DNA of 64,000 nucleotides from Pseudanabaena sp. UWO311 (GCF_006937785.1 NZ_SJEE01000023.1:1-64000), one strand, 5' to 3'. Counted from the stretch's first letter, positions 8,616 to 17,371 are shown. The notes: generated by a model from the letters alone, not told the origin. Translations and numbers: made by a program.

Positions 8616-8975
8616 TTACGAAAGAGCATCCCTTAACATCGCTAACTTTTTAGGCAAAATGCGATAGTAAATCGAAGTTCCACGCCGTTCTTTGGTGAGT
8701 AACCCTGCCCCATAAAGAACCTTGAGATGATGGCTGACGGTTGGCTGTGATATACCCAAAGTTTCCACCAATTCACAGGCATAGACCTCTTTAGTGGGCT
8801 GAGCCGCAATCAAACTCAAAATTTGTAATCGCACAGGTTCGCCCAATACACGAAAGATACTCGCTAATAAAGCTGTGTCCTCTGGTTGCAATCGCCCAGC
8901 CATAAGTGGCGGACAACATCTCGTTGCGATCTCATCTTCCTTGGGTTGGGCAATCATCGGTTGAGAAATTTTCAT
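8616..8975 (-). CDS. arsR: ArsR/SmtB-family arsenic-responsive repressor
   Basis: A 119-residue winged-helix repressor. A short N-terminal extension carries a Cys pair (Cys20-Cys21 in RCCPP), followed by the ArsR fold: LGEPVRLQILSLI, then ACELVETLGISQPTVSHHLKVL, the recognition helix, and RRGTSIYYRI, the wing. Cys67 in YACEL sits at the usual alpha-3 metalloid site, so As(III) is probably held by Cys20/21 and Cys67; this is inferred. It is divergent from gap/arsJ, with a palindrome between them at 9032-9047 that recurs upstream of the second arsenic operon at 11467-11494. It should repress both and be released by arsenite or antimonite. Confidence 0.85.
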   Translation of the reverse strand: MKISQPMIAQPKEDEIATRCCPPLMAGRLQPEDTALLASIFRVLGEPVRLQILSLIAAQPTKEVYACELVETLGISQPTVSHHLKVLYGAGLLTKERRGTSIYYRILPKKLAMLRDALS

Positions 8976-9031
8976 AGCTTTAATCTTGACATATCCCCAT
9001 CAAAACCGCCAAAATATCGACAAATACAAAT

Positions 9032-9047
9032 ATTGATATAAATCAAT
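9032..9047. promoter_or_regulatory. Candidate ArsR operator upstream of gap/arsJ
   Basis: ATTGATATAAATCAAT is an imperfect dyad with arms ATTGAT/ATCAAT, lying 22 bases before the gap start in the arsR-gap divergent region. The same arms form the centre of the 28-base palindrome at 11467-11494. ATTGATnnnnATCAAT-type sites are typical for ArsR/SmtB proteins, whose recognition is inferred here from position and duplication. Confidence 0.75.
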
Positions 9048-9068
9048 ACTAGGGTTATAGGTTAAATC

Positions 9069-10076
9069 ATGGCAGTGCGAGTTGGTATTAACGGCTTTGG
9101 CAGAATTGGAAGATTGGTTCTACGTGCTGCTTGGGGCTTTCCCGAATTAGAATTTGTGCATATTAATGAAATCAAGGGTGGCGTGGAAGCTGCCGCGCAT
9201 TTACTTGAGTTTGACTCGGTACATGGACGCTGGCAACAGGATGTGCGATTAGAAGGCGATCGCATCCAAATTGATCGTAAATCCCTCAGTTTTAGTGAAT
9301 ATGCCAAACCCGAATTAGTTAACTGGCAAGAGTTAGGCGTAGATATTGTTCTCGAATGTTCGGGCAAATTCCGCACCCCCGAAACCCTAAATCCCTATTT
9401 CAGCAAAGGCGTAAAGAAAGTCATCGTTGCGGCTCCTGTCAAAGAAGAAGCGCTGAATATCGTGATGGGAATTAACGATTATCTTTACGATCCCGCACAG
9501 CATCATCTATTAACAGCAGCGTCTTGCACTACTAACTGCCTCGCGCCTGTGGTGAAAGTTATCCATGAAGGTTTAGGAATTAAGCATGGCGTAATTACCA
9601 CCATTCATGACAATACGAATACGCAAACCCTCGTTGATGCACCGCACAAAGATCTGCGCCGTGCAAGGGCTTCGGCTTTGTCTCTAATTCCCACAACCAC
9701 GGGATCGGCAACTGCGATCGCAATGATCTATCCCGAACTCAAGGGCAAGTTAAATGGATTAGCGGTGCGAGTACCTTTGCTGAATGCTTCGCTTACGGAT
9801 TGTGTGTTTGAAGTAGAAAGAGAAACCACCATTGAGGAAGTCAATCAATTATTAAAAACTGCCGCCGAAGGTGAACTTCAAGGGATTTTGGGCTATGAAG
9901 AACGTCCCTTAGTTTCTATTGACTATAAAGACGATCCACGATCATCCATTATTGATGCCCTCTCAACAATGGTTGTGGATGGAACTCAGGTCAAGATATT
10001 GGCTTGGTATGACAACGAATGGGGTTATTCCTGCCGCATGGCGGAATTGGCGAGAAAAGTTGCGATCGCTCTCTAA
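9069..10076 (+). CDS. gap: Glyceraldehyde-3-phosphate dehydrogenase of the ArsJ-associated type
   Basis: A 335-residue NAD(P)-dependent GAPDH with N-terminal Rossmann motif [11 protein letters not shown], active-site Cys153 in [10 protein letters not shown], and C-terminal [21 protein letters not shown] normally converts glyceraldehyde-3-phosphate to 1,3-bisphosphoglycerate. In ars operons a dedicated copy uses arsenate instead of phosphate to form 1-arseno-3-phosphoglycerate, which ArsJ exports. The partner gene arsJ follows directly, and ArsR and its operator precede, so this is very likely the arsenate-resistance copy rather than the Calvin-cycle or glycolytic one. A hairpin at 10079-10113 separates it from arsJ. 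The Asp/Asn cofactor-specificity loop was not analysed. Confidence 0.88.
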   Translation: MAVRVGINGFGRIGRLVLRAAWGFPELEFVHINEIKGGVEAAAHLLEFDSVHGRWQQDVRLEGDRIQIDRKSLSFSEYAKPELVNWQELGVDIVLECSGKFRTPETLNPYFSKGVKKVIVAAPVKEEALNIVMGINDYLYDPAQHHLLTAASCTTNCLAPVVKVIHEGLGIKHGVITTIHDNTNTQTLVDAPHKDLRRARASALSLIPTTTGSATAIAMIYPELKGKLNGLAVRVPLLNASLTDCVFEVERETTIEEVNQLLKTAAEGELQGILGYEERPLVSIDYKDDPRSSIIDALSTMVVDGTQVKILAWYDNEWGYSCRMAELARKVAIAL

Positions 10077-10078
10077 AA

Positions 10079-10113
10079 GCAAAATTGAGTGTGCTTCGCA
10101 CGCTCAATTTTGC
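10079..10113. terminator. Hairpin between gap and arsJ
   Basis: Fifteen-base arms starting GCAAAATTGAGTGTG pair with CACGCTCAATTTTGC around a CTTCG loop, three bases after the gap stop. One position is a G-T wobble. There is no T-run, so it may attenuate or stabilise the gap mRNA rather than stop transcription fully, lowering arsJ output relative to gap. Confidence 0.6.
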
Positions 10114-10137
10114 TGCAAATATTCTTTAAGAAAACCT

Positions 10138-11397
10138 ATGAATTCCTCTTCTGCATCTCAAGCAAACTTCAAGAACTATGTGCTTGTTACCCTCACCTAC
10201 TGGGGATTCACGATTACCGATGGTGCTCTACGGCTATTGGTATTGCTGTATTTCAATAACATTGGCTATACACCTATTCAAATCGCTTCTCTGTTTCTAT
10301 TCTACGAAGTCTTTGGAGTCGTTACCAACTTTTTAGGCGGATGGATTGGTTCACAATTAGGACTAAAAGTTACGCTCTATGCAGGGATAGGCTTACAGAT
10401 TTTCTCCTTAGTATTGTTATCGTTTCTCAATCCTGAATGGGCACAGTGGTTCGCAGTTCTCTATGTGATGATCGCGCAGGCTTTTTCAGGAATTGCGAAA
10501 GACTTGACGAAGATGAGTACCAAAAGTGCAATTCGCCTTGTCGTGCCACAAGATGCTCAATCGGCTTTGTTTAAATGGGTAGCAATTCTTACGGGTTCCA
10601 AAAATGCCTTGAAAGGAGTTGGCTTTTTTATTGGCAGTGCATTATTGGGGCTATGTGACTTTGTAAATTCCCTTTGGATTATGGCAGGATGCTTATTTCT
10701 GCTGCTGTTCACAGGTTTATTTCTGCCCAAGGGCATGGGTAAAATCAAGGCGAAAGTCAAGTTCAAGCAACTCTTTTCTAAAAGCCCTGAAATCAATCTT
10801 CTATCAGCAGCTAGATTCTTTCTATTTGGTTCCAGAGACGTGTGGTTTGTGGTGGGATTGCCTGTATTTTTGCGAAGCGTCTTAGGCTGGTCATTTTATC
10901 AAGTTGGTGGCTTCTTAGCTTGTTGGGTAATTGGCTATGGTTTGATTCAATCCCTTGCACCGACATTGATCAAGCGCTTTGGTTCGGGACAACCACCCCG
11001 ATCGCAAACCGTGCGATTTTGGACAACTTCCCTAATTGGCATTCCTGCAATTATTGCGATCGCTCTGCAATTAAATCTCACAGCAAATTTGGTAATCATC
11101 GGCGGTTTATTCGTCTTTGGTGTAGTCTTTGCCTTTAACTCATCGGTGCATTCTTACCTAGTTCTTGCCTTCACAGATGATGACAAAGTTGCTCTAAATG
11201 TCGGCTTCTACTACATGGCTAATTCAGGCGGACGCTTAGCAGGGACGGTGTTGTCGGGATTAGTTTATCAGTTTTCTGGTTTAGTGGGATGTCTCTGGGT
11301 ATCAACTGCTTTAGTTCTTGCCGCCGCAATAATTACGCGCAAGTTACCCGATCCGCAGGTCAGTAAGGCGTTCGCATGGAAATCTGATGGTGAGTAG
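10138..11397 (+). CDS. arsJ: Organoarsenical efflux MFS transporter ArsJ
   Basis: A 419-residue major-facilitator protein with about twelve hydrophobic segments. I start it at ATG 10138 (MNSSSASQANFKNYVLVTLT); the open frame extends back into gap, but that upstream part is antiphase to GAPDH coding. Features include TYWGFTITDGALRLLVLLYF in helix 1, the ATP-independent MFS loop FLGGWIGSQLGLKVTLY, and MSTKSAIRLVVPQDAQ between helices 4 and 6. The pairing with an arsenic-type GAPDH under an ArsR operator is the known ArsJ arrangement: the pair exports arsenate as 1-arseno-3-phosphoglycerate, which hydrolyses outside. It lies in the inner membrane. Confidence 0.88.
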   Translation: MNSSSASQANFKNYVLVTLTYWGFTITDGALRLLVLLYFNNIGYTPIQIASLFLFYEVFGVVTNFLGGWIGSQLGLKVTLYAGIGLQIFSLVLLSFLNPEWAQWFAVLYVMIAQAFSGIAKDLTKMSTKSAIRLVVPQDAQSALFKWVAILTGSKNALKGVGFFIGSALLGLCDFVNSLWIMAGCLFLLLFTGLFLPKGMGKIKAKVKFKQLFSKSPEINLLSAARFFLFGSRDVWFVVGLPVFLRSVLGWSFYQVGGFLACWVIGYGLIQSLAPTLIKRFGSGQPPRSQTVRFWTTSLIGIPAIIAIALQLNLTANLVIIGGLFVFGVVFAFNSSVHSYLVLAFTDDDKVALNVGFYYMANSGGRLAGTVLSGLVYQFSGLVGCLWVSTALVLAAAIITRKLPDPQVSKAFAWKSDGE

Positions 11398-11466
11398 AGG
11401 CGATCAAGATAGTCATGTGTAGAAATCATAACGAAATAGCTCTTACATATTTATTGCTTCTATAAT

Positions 11467-11494
11467 CTATATATTGATATATATCAATATATAG
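11467..11494. promoter_or_regulatory. Perfect 28-base palindrome, candidate ArsR operator
   Basis: The left half CTATATATTGATAT is the exact reverse complement of the right half ATATCAATATATAG. Its core ATTGATATATATCAAT matches the operator at 9032-9047 in 15 of 16 positions. It lies 54 bases before the thioredoxin-like gene. This makes the downstream pair part of the same ArsR regulon as gap/arsJ. Confidence 0.8.
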
Positions 11495-11547
11495 GGTTTG
11501 TCGGCAAGATTTTCAAGGTCGATGAGTCATGGAATTAGGAGCACGTT

Positions 11548-11790
11548 ATGAATACGATCAAGATTGAAATTTTGGGCACGGGTTGTAAAAAGTGCCAACA
11601 GTTAGAATCTAATGCCAAACAAGCTGTGGCAAATCTGAATCTCACTGCGGAAGTTTTGCATATTACCGATCCTGTGGAAATTGCTATGCGTGGGGTGATG
11701 TCTACTCCCGCAATGACTATCAATGGCAAGGTTGTCTGTAAAGGTCAAGTAATTAGTCCCGAACAAATCCAACCGCTATTACAGAGTTAG
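11548..11790 (+). CDS. Small thioredoxin-fold protein with CxxC, TM0996/MTH895 type
   Basis: An 80-residue thioredoxin-like protein (MNTIKIEILGTGCKKCQQLE) with the redox pair Cys13-x-x-Cys16 and the cis-Pro loop MSTPAMTING, followed by KVVCKGQVIS. The family, often called redox-active disulfide protein 2, is commonly paired with DUF318-type permeases. It starts after a good Shine-Dalgarno (TTAGGAGCACGTT) and ends 12 bases before the permease gene, so the two form an operon behind the 11467-11494 palindrome. A role in handing a reduced metalloid or methylated arsenical to the permease is plausible but inferred. The extra Cys in VVCKG could also bind metal. Confidence 0.8.
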   Translation: MNTIKIEILGTGCKKCQQLESNAKQAVANLNLTAEVLHITDPVEIAMRGVMSTPAMTINGKVVCKGQVISPEQIQPLLQS

Positions 11791-11802
11791 AGAGATAAAG
11801 CT

Positions 11803-12798
11803 ATGTTTGATCCTTTCTATCCCTTTGATTGGTTAGCGACGCAGATTGTTACAAAACTTTTGGGGTTAGAAATCGTCTCCCATTTAGGATCTAGTCTGCA
11901 CTTCTTCCTCTACGATGTGCCGAAAGTTTTAACATTGCTAATTGTGATTAGCTTTATCGTTGGCACATTTCAGAGCTTTTTAGAACCAGAGAGAGTTCGT
12001 TCTTTATTAGAAGGAAAGCGTACATTTGCAGGAAATGTCATGGCGGCGATGGTCGGCATTGTCACACCGTTTTGTTCTTGTTCAGCCGTTCCCTTGTTTA
12101 TTGGATTTTTAGAAGCAGGCGTTCCTTTAGGCGTGACTTTCTCCTATCTGATGGCTGCGCCCATGGTGAATGAAGTCGCGATAATTCTGCTGTGGGGACT
12201 ATTTGGACTGAAAGTAACTTTGTTGTATATCGGTTTTGGTGTGGGCTTAGCGATCGCATCAGGATATATCATCGGACTGCTTAAACTCGAAAAATGGGTA
12301 GAACCATTTGTATGGGAACTGCAAAGATCCCGTCAAGGTGTAGCGATCGAAGATGAAGACAGCCTCGAACTTGCCATGACTTGGAATCAAAGATTTGAGC
12401 AGGGCAGATTTCAATCTAGCGAAATTGTGAGATCGGTTTGGCTTTATGTGGTACTTGGCATTGCGATCGGTGCAGGAATTCATGGTTACGTACCGACCGA
12501 TTTTATTGTCAAATATGCAGGAGTTCATAATCCTTTAGCAGTCCCCCTTGCTGTGATCTTGGGAGTGCCACTCTATGCCAACATCGCAGGAGTGATGCCG
12601 ATTACCGAAGCCTTGGTTAATAAAGGAATGCCAATGGGTACAGTGTTAGCTTTCACGATGGCAGTTACCGCGCTCTCTCTTCCTGAAATAGTAATTCTTA
12701 AAAAAGTACTGCGCCCTCAACTGTTAGCTGTATTTGTTGGGTTGATGACGATTGGTATTATCAGCATCGGTTACATTTTCAATGCATTGTTGCTGTAG
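11803..12798 (+). CDS. DUF318/ArsP-like permease
   Basis: A 331-residue membrane protein with about eight hydrophobic helices and a cytoplasmic loop (about 165-205) rich in charged residues. The signature TPFCSCSAVPLFIGFLEAG, with adjacent cysteines, followed by YLMAAPMVNEVAI, identifies the DUF318 permease family that includes ArsP exporters of trivalent organoarsenicals. The second half repeats the pattern with GVPLYANIAGVMPITEAL. It is co-transcribed with the thioredoxin-like protein under an ArsR-type palindrome, which favours arsenic export, though related permeases move other metals. A 27-base-arm hairpin lies two bases after the stop. Confidence 0.8.
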   Translation: MFDPFYPFDWLATQIVTKLLGLEIVSHLGSSLHFFLYDVPKVLTLLIVISFIVGTFQSFLEPERVRSLLEGKRTFAGNVMAAMVGIVTPFCSCSAVPLFIGFLEAGVPLGVTFSYLMAAPMVNEVAIILLWGLFGLKVTLLYIGFGVGLAIASGYIIGLLKLEKWVEPFVWELQRSRQGVAIEDEDSLELAMTWNQRFEQGRFQSSEIVRSVWLYVVLGIAIGAGIHGYVPTDFIVKYAGVHNPLAVPLAVILGVPLYANIAGVMPITEALVNKGMPMGTVLAFTMAVTALSLPEIVILKKVLRPQLLAVFVGLMTIGIISIGYIFNALLL

Positions 12799-12799
12799 C

Positions 12800-12854
12800 A
12801 ATATTGGTTTTGATGAAAGTCAGCCATTGGCTGACTTTCATCAAAACCAATATT
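12800..12854. terminator. Long perfect hairpin after the permease gene
   Basis: Twenty-seven-base arms are perfectly complementary around a single central base (AGCCA/TGGCT apex). The left arm begins AATATTGGTTTTGATGAAAG. It lies immediately after the permease stop. It is followed by AATGAGAATTGCT (about 12858-12870), a motif also seen at the ends of the nested palindrome at 39687-39815, so it may be a mobile palindrome recruited as a terminator. Confidence 0.65.
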
Positions 12855-12942
12855 TATAATGAGAATTGCTGATCTATATAGAATTATCTAGCTGATTTTT
12901 GGCTACCTGTGGTAGCATCTCTTGTAAGTTCGCTTGATGGTA

Positions 12943-13437
12943 ATGGCAAAAGTCCTTGTACTAAATGCATCCTATGAACCGCTGAACATTACAAATTGGC
13001 AGCGAGCTATTGTGTTGGTTATAAAAGGCAAGGCTGAGCAAGTAGAACATAATGGCAAGATGATCTATCCAGGGATGCCATTGCCCACCGTGATCCGAAT
13101 GCTGCAATATATCAGCATTCCCTACAAAGAAATTCCGCTTACCCGTCGTAATATCCTGCACCGTGATGCTCATTCCTGTCAGTACTGTGGGCATACGGGC
13201 GATGATCTGACGCTTGATCATGTGTTGCCGCGATCGCGTGGTGGTGGTGATAGTTGGGACAATATTATTACCGCCTGTGTACGCTGCAACGTCAAAAAAG
13301 GTAACCGCACACCCAAAGAAGCTTCTATGCCATTAAAGAAGCAACCACGCCGCCCCCACAGTGGCTTGCATTTCGAGGTAACAAAATACTTGAGATCAGG
13401 AAATCATGACGAATGGCAGAAATATATTATTAATTAG
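12943..13437 (+). CDS. HNH endonuclease family protein
   Basis: A 164-residue protein (MAKVLVLNASYEPLNI) of the cyanobacterial HNH type. After a ~75-residue N-terminal part comes the zinc-ribbon HNH domain: CQYCGHTGDDLTLDHVLPRS, then GGDSWDNIITACVRCNVKKG, with two CxxC pairs and the catalytic DHV His. ATG 12943 is preferred because homologous sequence starts MAKVLVLN; TTG 12934 and ATG 12937 are in frame. Proteins of this type are widespread and probably housekeeping; their DNA or RNA target is not known to me. It stands alone between two hairpin-rich spacers. Confidence 0.75.
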   Translation: MAKVLVLNASYEPLNITNWQRAIVLVIKGKAEQVEHNGKMIYPGMPLPTVIRMLQYISIPYKEIPLTRRNILHRDAHSCQYCGHTGDDLTLDHVLPRSRGGGDSWDNIITACVRCNVKKGNRTPKEASMPLKKQPRRPHSGLHFEVTKYLRSGNHDEWQKYIIN

Positions 13438-13467
13438 TTTTATAAGTACTTGTACAAAATAAATTAC

Positions 13468-13516
13468 CAAGCCCCGTAAAGTTGCGCCTCGCAGGGGAGC
13501 AACTTTACGGGGCTTG
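13468..13516. terminator. Hairpin after the HNH gene
   Basis: Arms starting CAAGCCCCGTAAAGTTGC pair with GCAACTTTACGGGGCTTG around a 13-base loop containing CCTCGCAGGGG. It lies 30 bases after the HNH stop and probably terminates that transcript. Confidence 0.65.
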
Positions 13517-13541
13517 ATTTGTAATTAATTATGCCTATCAA

Positions 13542-13594
13542 AACCCCAAAAAGAGAGTTTCGGCGCTAAGCGCCGAAACTCTCTTTTTGGGGTT
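13542..13594. repeat. Perfect hairpin with CGGCGC apex upstream of fabD
   Basis: Arms starting AACCCCAAAAAGAGAGTTTC pair with GAAACTCTCTTTTTGGGGTT through an apex CGGCGCTAAGCGCCG. It is 119 bases upstream of fabD and lies just after another hairpin. The apex resembles those at 14666-14704, 47089-47113 and 57638-57684. Confidence 0.65.
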
Positions 13595-13712
13595 AATAGC
13601 TATAAAAGCTTGATTAGTATGCCTTTGGGACTAGTTTTTTGCTTTTGTTTGCAGTCCAAAGCGCTGTAAACTTTAGAAAATATAAAGTTACTTAAATAAC
13701 ATTTTATAAATA

Positions 13713-14594
13713 ATGACCAAAAATGTATGGATATTTCCTGGGCAAGGCTCTCAGGCAGTGGGTATGGGTTTAGACCTTGCGGAAATAGGCAAGGATAAGT
13801 TTGACAAGGCGGAGAAAGTTTTAGGTTGGTCGATTTTAGATAAATCGCAGACTGATGCCACAGAACTAGCCAAAACCGAGTTTACCCAGCCTTGCCTGTA
13901 TGTGATTTCAGCCATTCTTTCTGATGTATTAAAGGCTAAAGGAGCAAAGCCTGACGCGGTGACAGGGCATAGTTTGGGTGAATATAGTGCGCTTTATTGT
14001 GCTGGTGTTGTCGATTTTGCCACAGGTTTAGAACTAGTGAAGCAGCGATCGCTCTTGATGTCTGAAGCAAGTGGTGGCGCGATGACGGCTCTACTTGGAT
14101 TTGATCGGCTTCAACTAGAAGAAGCGATCGCCCAAACCGCAGATGTCATTTTGGCTAATGATAATAGCAACGATCAAGTAGTAATTTCAGGTACGGAAGC
14201 CGCAATCAAGTCGATCTGTGAACAAGTCAAGTCTAGAAAGGCTATCCCTTTGAAAGTCAGTGGAGCATTCCATTCGCCACTGATGGCTGAAGCGGCTACG
14301 CAATTTGCTATCACTTTGGGAAAGACAATTTTTAATGATGCGGAGATGCCAGTTATCTCTAATGTAGCGCCAGATGATGCTACAACATCAGGGCAAGTTA
14401 TCCGCGAGCATCTTGCTCAACAAATGACTTCTCCAGTTCGTTGGCGCGAAATCTGCCTATATTTAGCATCTCAAGGCTATGAGAAAGCGATCGAAGTTGG
14501 TTCAGGCAAAGTTTTGACTGGACTCGTTAGAAAATCAGCACCAAGTCTGACCCTCGTGAATGTTAGTACATTAGAACAGGCGATCGCTTTTTAG
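13713..14594 (+). CDS. fabD: Malonyl-CoA:ACP transacylase FabD
   Basis: A 293-residue acyltransferase with IFPGQGSQAVGMG at the N-terminus, the nucleophile Ser87 in GHSLGEY, Arg112 region QRSLLMSEAS and the catalytic His in SGAFHSPLM. It loads malonyl groups onto acyl carrier protein for fatty-acid synthesis in the cytoplasm. Length and motifs are complete. The gene is flanked by hairpins on both sides and so seems monocistronic. A polyketide-type trans-acyltransferase would look similar, but no PKS genes are nearby. Confidence 0.93.
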   Translation: MTKNVWIFPGQGSQAVGMGLDLAEIGKDKFDKAEKVLGWSILDKSQTDATELAKTEFTQPCLYVISAILSDVLKAKGAKPDAVTGHSLGEYSALYCAGVVDFATGLELVKQRSLLMSEASGGAMTALLGFDRLQLEEAIAQTADVILANDNSNDQVVISGTEAAIKSICEQVKSRKAIPLKVSGAFHSPLMAEAATQFAITLGKTIFNDAEMPVISNVAPDDATTSGQVIREHLAQQMTSPVRWREICLYLASQGYEKAIEVGSGKVLTGLVRKSAPSLTLVNVSTLEQAIAF

Positions 14595-14635
14595 ATAATT
14601 AAAGCAATTTAGAACAAATCAAAATCCAAGAATAG

Positions 14636-14660
14636 ATTGGCGGCGCTCCACGCCGCCAAT
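14636..14660. terminator. Hairpin after fabD
   Basis: ATTGGCGGCG and CGCCGCCAAT pair around CTCCA, 42 bases after the fabD stop. It probably serves as fabD's terminator, next to a second hairpin serving the convergent gene. Confidence 0.65.
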
Positions 14661-14665
14661 CAGCC

Positions 14666-14704
14666 GCAATATAGACGGAGCGCAAAGCGCCCCGTCTATA
14701 TTGC
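14666..14704. terminator. Hairpin containing the stop codon of the GGDEF-EAL gene
   Basis: GCAATATAGACGG pairs with CCGTCTATATTGC around AGCGCAAAGCGCC. The TAG stop of the minus-strand gene (14696-14698) lies inside the stem. Together with 14636-14660 it separates two convergent genes. Confidence 0.65.
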
Positions 14705-17029
14705 GATATCTGTCAGTAATGTCGCGATCTCCTCAGTTTCTAACGGCTTAAACAGATAATATCCCTGCCCTGCTTGACAATTATAATTTTTTAGTCGATC
14801 TAACTGCTCAGCAGTTTCTACACCTTCTGCAACTACATTTAAACCCAAATTTATTCCCAAAACAATAATCGCTTTCACGATTTCACCATCTTCTGGATTA
14901 TGGTCAAGCTGATTGATAAATGATTGATCTATCTTAAGCGTATGAATTGGAAATCGATGTAAATAGCTTAACGAAGAATATCCCGTCCCAAAATCATCAA
15001 TACAAGTTTGAATATTCCGTTCACTTAATTCACCTAAAATTCTTGTTGCCAAAGAAGTTTTTTCGATTAATATACTTTCAGTAATTTCTATCTTCAAATT
15101 GTGATTATTTAGATGCGTTTTTTTGAGGATATTCTCAATTTGGCTAGTCAAGTTAGGTTTAGTAAACTGTTTTGCAGATAAATTAACATTCATGGTTAGA
15201 TTCATCGCGCTCGGGAACTTCTCTTGCCATGTGCGTAGACGAGTGCAAGCCTCCTGTAACACCCAAAAGTCAATTGCTACGATTAGTCCTACATCTTCCG
15301 CTATAGCAATAAATTCTGCTGGATATATCAATCCCTGCTCAGGATGTTGCCAACGGACAAGAGCTTCAAATCCCAATATTTGGCGGGATTGCAAGCAAAC
15401 AATTGGCTGGTAATGCACTCGCAATTCGTTCCGCTCAATAGCTCGACGCAACTCATTTTCTATCCGTAGTTTCTTGAGAGCTTCTGTATGCATCGCAAAA
15501 TTAAATATTTCATAGCGATCGCGTCCCTGTTCCTTAGCTCGATACATGGCAGTATCAGCATCCCGTAGCAGCTGGTCTGGTTGAGTATAATCAGCAGAAT
15601 TTAGAGCTATTCCAATACTTGTACTAATAAATATTTCATTACCATCAAGCATGACTGGCACTTGCAAGGAATCTTTAATTCTGTGCACGACCTCAATTAC
15701 ATCATTAAGATGTTCGATTTCTTCAAGGAGCATCACAAATTCATCTCCACCTAGCCTTGCAACCGTATCGCCACCACGTATACAGCCGACCAAACGTTTT
15801 GCCACAATTTTTAATAACTGATCACCTGCTAAATGTCCGAGACTATCGTTGATAATCTTAAATCGATCTAAATCCAAAAAGAGAACCGCAAACAGCTCTG
15901 GGAGATCGGTTGGATTTAGATATAATCTCCGATTAGATAGCTGTAAAGCATGTTTGAGTCGATCTAGAAATAAAGCACGGTTTGGCAAGCCTGTTAAAGA
16001 GTCATGCAGAGCATCATGACGCAGTTGAGCCTCCATCTTTTTACGCTCTAATAGCTCTGATTGAGCATTTTGATAGAGATCTGACTGATGGATCGCGATC
16101 GCACATTGATCGGCGATCGCCTTAACTAGCGATAGTTCATTCTCAGACCATTTGCGATCGCGATCGCACTGATATAAGCTAATCCCACCTAAATAAGTTT
16201 GTTGATAAACAAGAGAGGTCATCAAAAGAGAATGGATACTATATTTCTCTGCTAATTCTCTTAGTTCTTCTGGCAAATCTTTGCTAACTCGATGGACTGA
16301 GATTTGCTTTCCTTGAACCAAATCATCATGGTAATGCTCATAAAAATCACAAGATAGACCAATTATTGATTCTCTATAATCAAAATTGTTTTTACTGGTA
16401 TAACAAACTCGCATTCTCTTCAAAGTATCTGGCTGAAAGATCAGACAATGACTAACATGTAAAGCTTCATGTAATAGATCTATAGTTGTTTGCAGTACAT
16501 CTTCTAAAACTAGAGTTTCTCTCATGGCTTGGACAATGCGATTAATAATTGTCTCTCTCCATGCTTGTTGCTCGATTTGTGCGATCGCATTTTTCTGTTG
16601 CTGACGCAATTCAAACTCTTGCAGAGCGCGTTGTAAAACACTTGGTAACCGAAATAATCGATCCTTCAATACATAATCGGTCATCCCTGCCTTGATACAT
16701 TCAACTGCGGCTTCTTCCCCTAAGCTACCTGTAATTAAAATAAACGGAATATCTTGCCCTGATTGTTTTAGAAAATTAAAAGCTTGTAACCCATTAAAAC
16801 TGGGCAGACGATAGTCTGACAAAACTACATCGTAAATATCATCTTGTAAATGTTTTTGGCATCCGATCGCTGTAGCCGTAATGTCATAGGTAAAATCTAA
16901 GCCTGCTGATTCTAGAGCTAATAGTGTCAGCTCTACATCGGCTTCAACATCTTCAATAATCAAAATATGCAGCGATCGCTGCTTCTCGGGCTTTTCGGCT
17001 TCTCTTAACTCTGACATCAAGTTTCTCAT
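14696..17029 (-). CDS. REC-GAF-GGDEF-EAL cyclic-di-GMP regulator
   Basis: A 777-residue protein. Domains in order: receiver (about 18-140; IIEDVEADVEL, phosphoacceptor Asp in VVLSDYRLPS, Lys in DYVLKDRLF), GAF (about 170-320), GGDEF (about 335-500; intact ARLGGDEFVMLL) and EAL (about 515-770; intact [36 protein letters not shown]). Both catalytic signatures look complete, so synthesis and breakdown of c-di-GMP are both possible. No membrane segment is present. It is followed to the right by a response regulator and a multi-PAS kinase on the same strand, but about 400 bases with hairpins separate them, so co-transcription is doubtful. Confidence 0.88.
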   Translation of the reverse strand: MRNLMSELREAEKPEKQRSLHILIIEDVEADVELTLLALESAGLDFTYDITATAIGCQKHLQDDIYDVVLSDYRLPSFNGLQAFNFLKQSGQDIPFILITGSLGEEAAVECIKAGMTDYVLKDRLFRLPSVLQRALQEFELRQQQKNAIAQIEQQAWRETIINRIVQAMRETLVLEDVLQTTIDLLHEALHVSHCLIFQPDTLKRMRVCYTSKNNFDYRESIIGLSCDFYEHYHDDLVQGKQISVHRVSKDLPEELRELAEKYSIHSLLMTSLVYQQTYLGGISLYQCDRDRKWSENELSLVKAIADQCAIAIHQSDLYQNAQSELLERKKMEAQLRHDALHDSLTGLPNRALFLDRLKHALQLSNRRLYLNPTDLPELFAVLFLDLDRFKIINDSLGHLAGDQLLKIVAKRLVGCIRGGDTVARLGGDEFVMLLEEIEHLNDVIEVVHRIKDSLQVPVMLDGNEIFISTSIGIALNSADYTQPDQLLRDADTAMYRAKEQGRDRYEIFNFAMHTEALKKLRIENELRRAIERNELRVHYQPIVCLQSRQILGFEALVRWQHPEQGLIYPAEFIAIAEDVGLIVAIDFWVLQEACTRLRTWQEKFPSAMNLTMNVNLSAKQFTKPNLTSQIENILKKTHLNNHNLKIEITESILIEKTSLATRILGELSERNIQTCIDDFGTGYSSLSYLHRFPIHTLKIDQSFINQLDHNPEDGEIVKAIIVLGINLGLNVVAEGVETAEQLDRLKNYNCQAGQGYYLFKPLETEEIATLLTDIAI

Positions 17030-17290
17030 GGTTTACAGATGCACAGATATAGGTTTCGAGTTTTTGCTTACAGTTATTCCCATCTGTCTGAAATTAATCA
17101 CTTGGGGCGTTAGTGCACTCTATTTACTAAAGTATATCTAAAAAAAATACATAAACTATAGCGACCGCCACTTTATCAGCAATTTTCACTATAAACATCG
17201 TTTTTTTAATGAGAATTACTGCCACTTTTTATACTAAAAACCCATTTAGAAACCATTTAAGAATTGTCTAGATACCCCCATCCTCTCTTA

Positions 17291-17333
17291 ATACCAAAGC
17301 ACAAAATGGCGTAGCCATTTTGTGCTTTGGTAT
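17291..17333. repeat. Palindrome ATACCAAAGCACAAAATGG type
   Basis: Nineteen-base arms beginning ATACCAAAGCACAAAATGG close on CGTAG. The same element with only an A/G change per arm occurs at 61533-61575, and a degenerate relative starts at about 22575. Such sequence conservation of both stem and loop argues for a dispersed repeat rather than an independent terminator. Confidence 0.75.
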
Positions 17334-17371
17334 AAAGGTGAGTGACAAGCACAAAAAATAGGCATTATTAA

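Noticed and set aside
9919-10137. Longer N-terminus for ArsJ reaching back into gap
   Set aside because: The upstream codons are GAPDH coding sequence read out of phase; ATG 10138 gives the normal MFS N-terminus after the intergenic hairpin.
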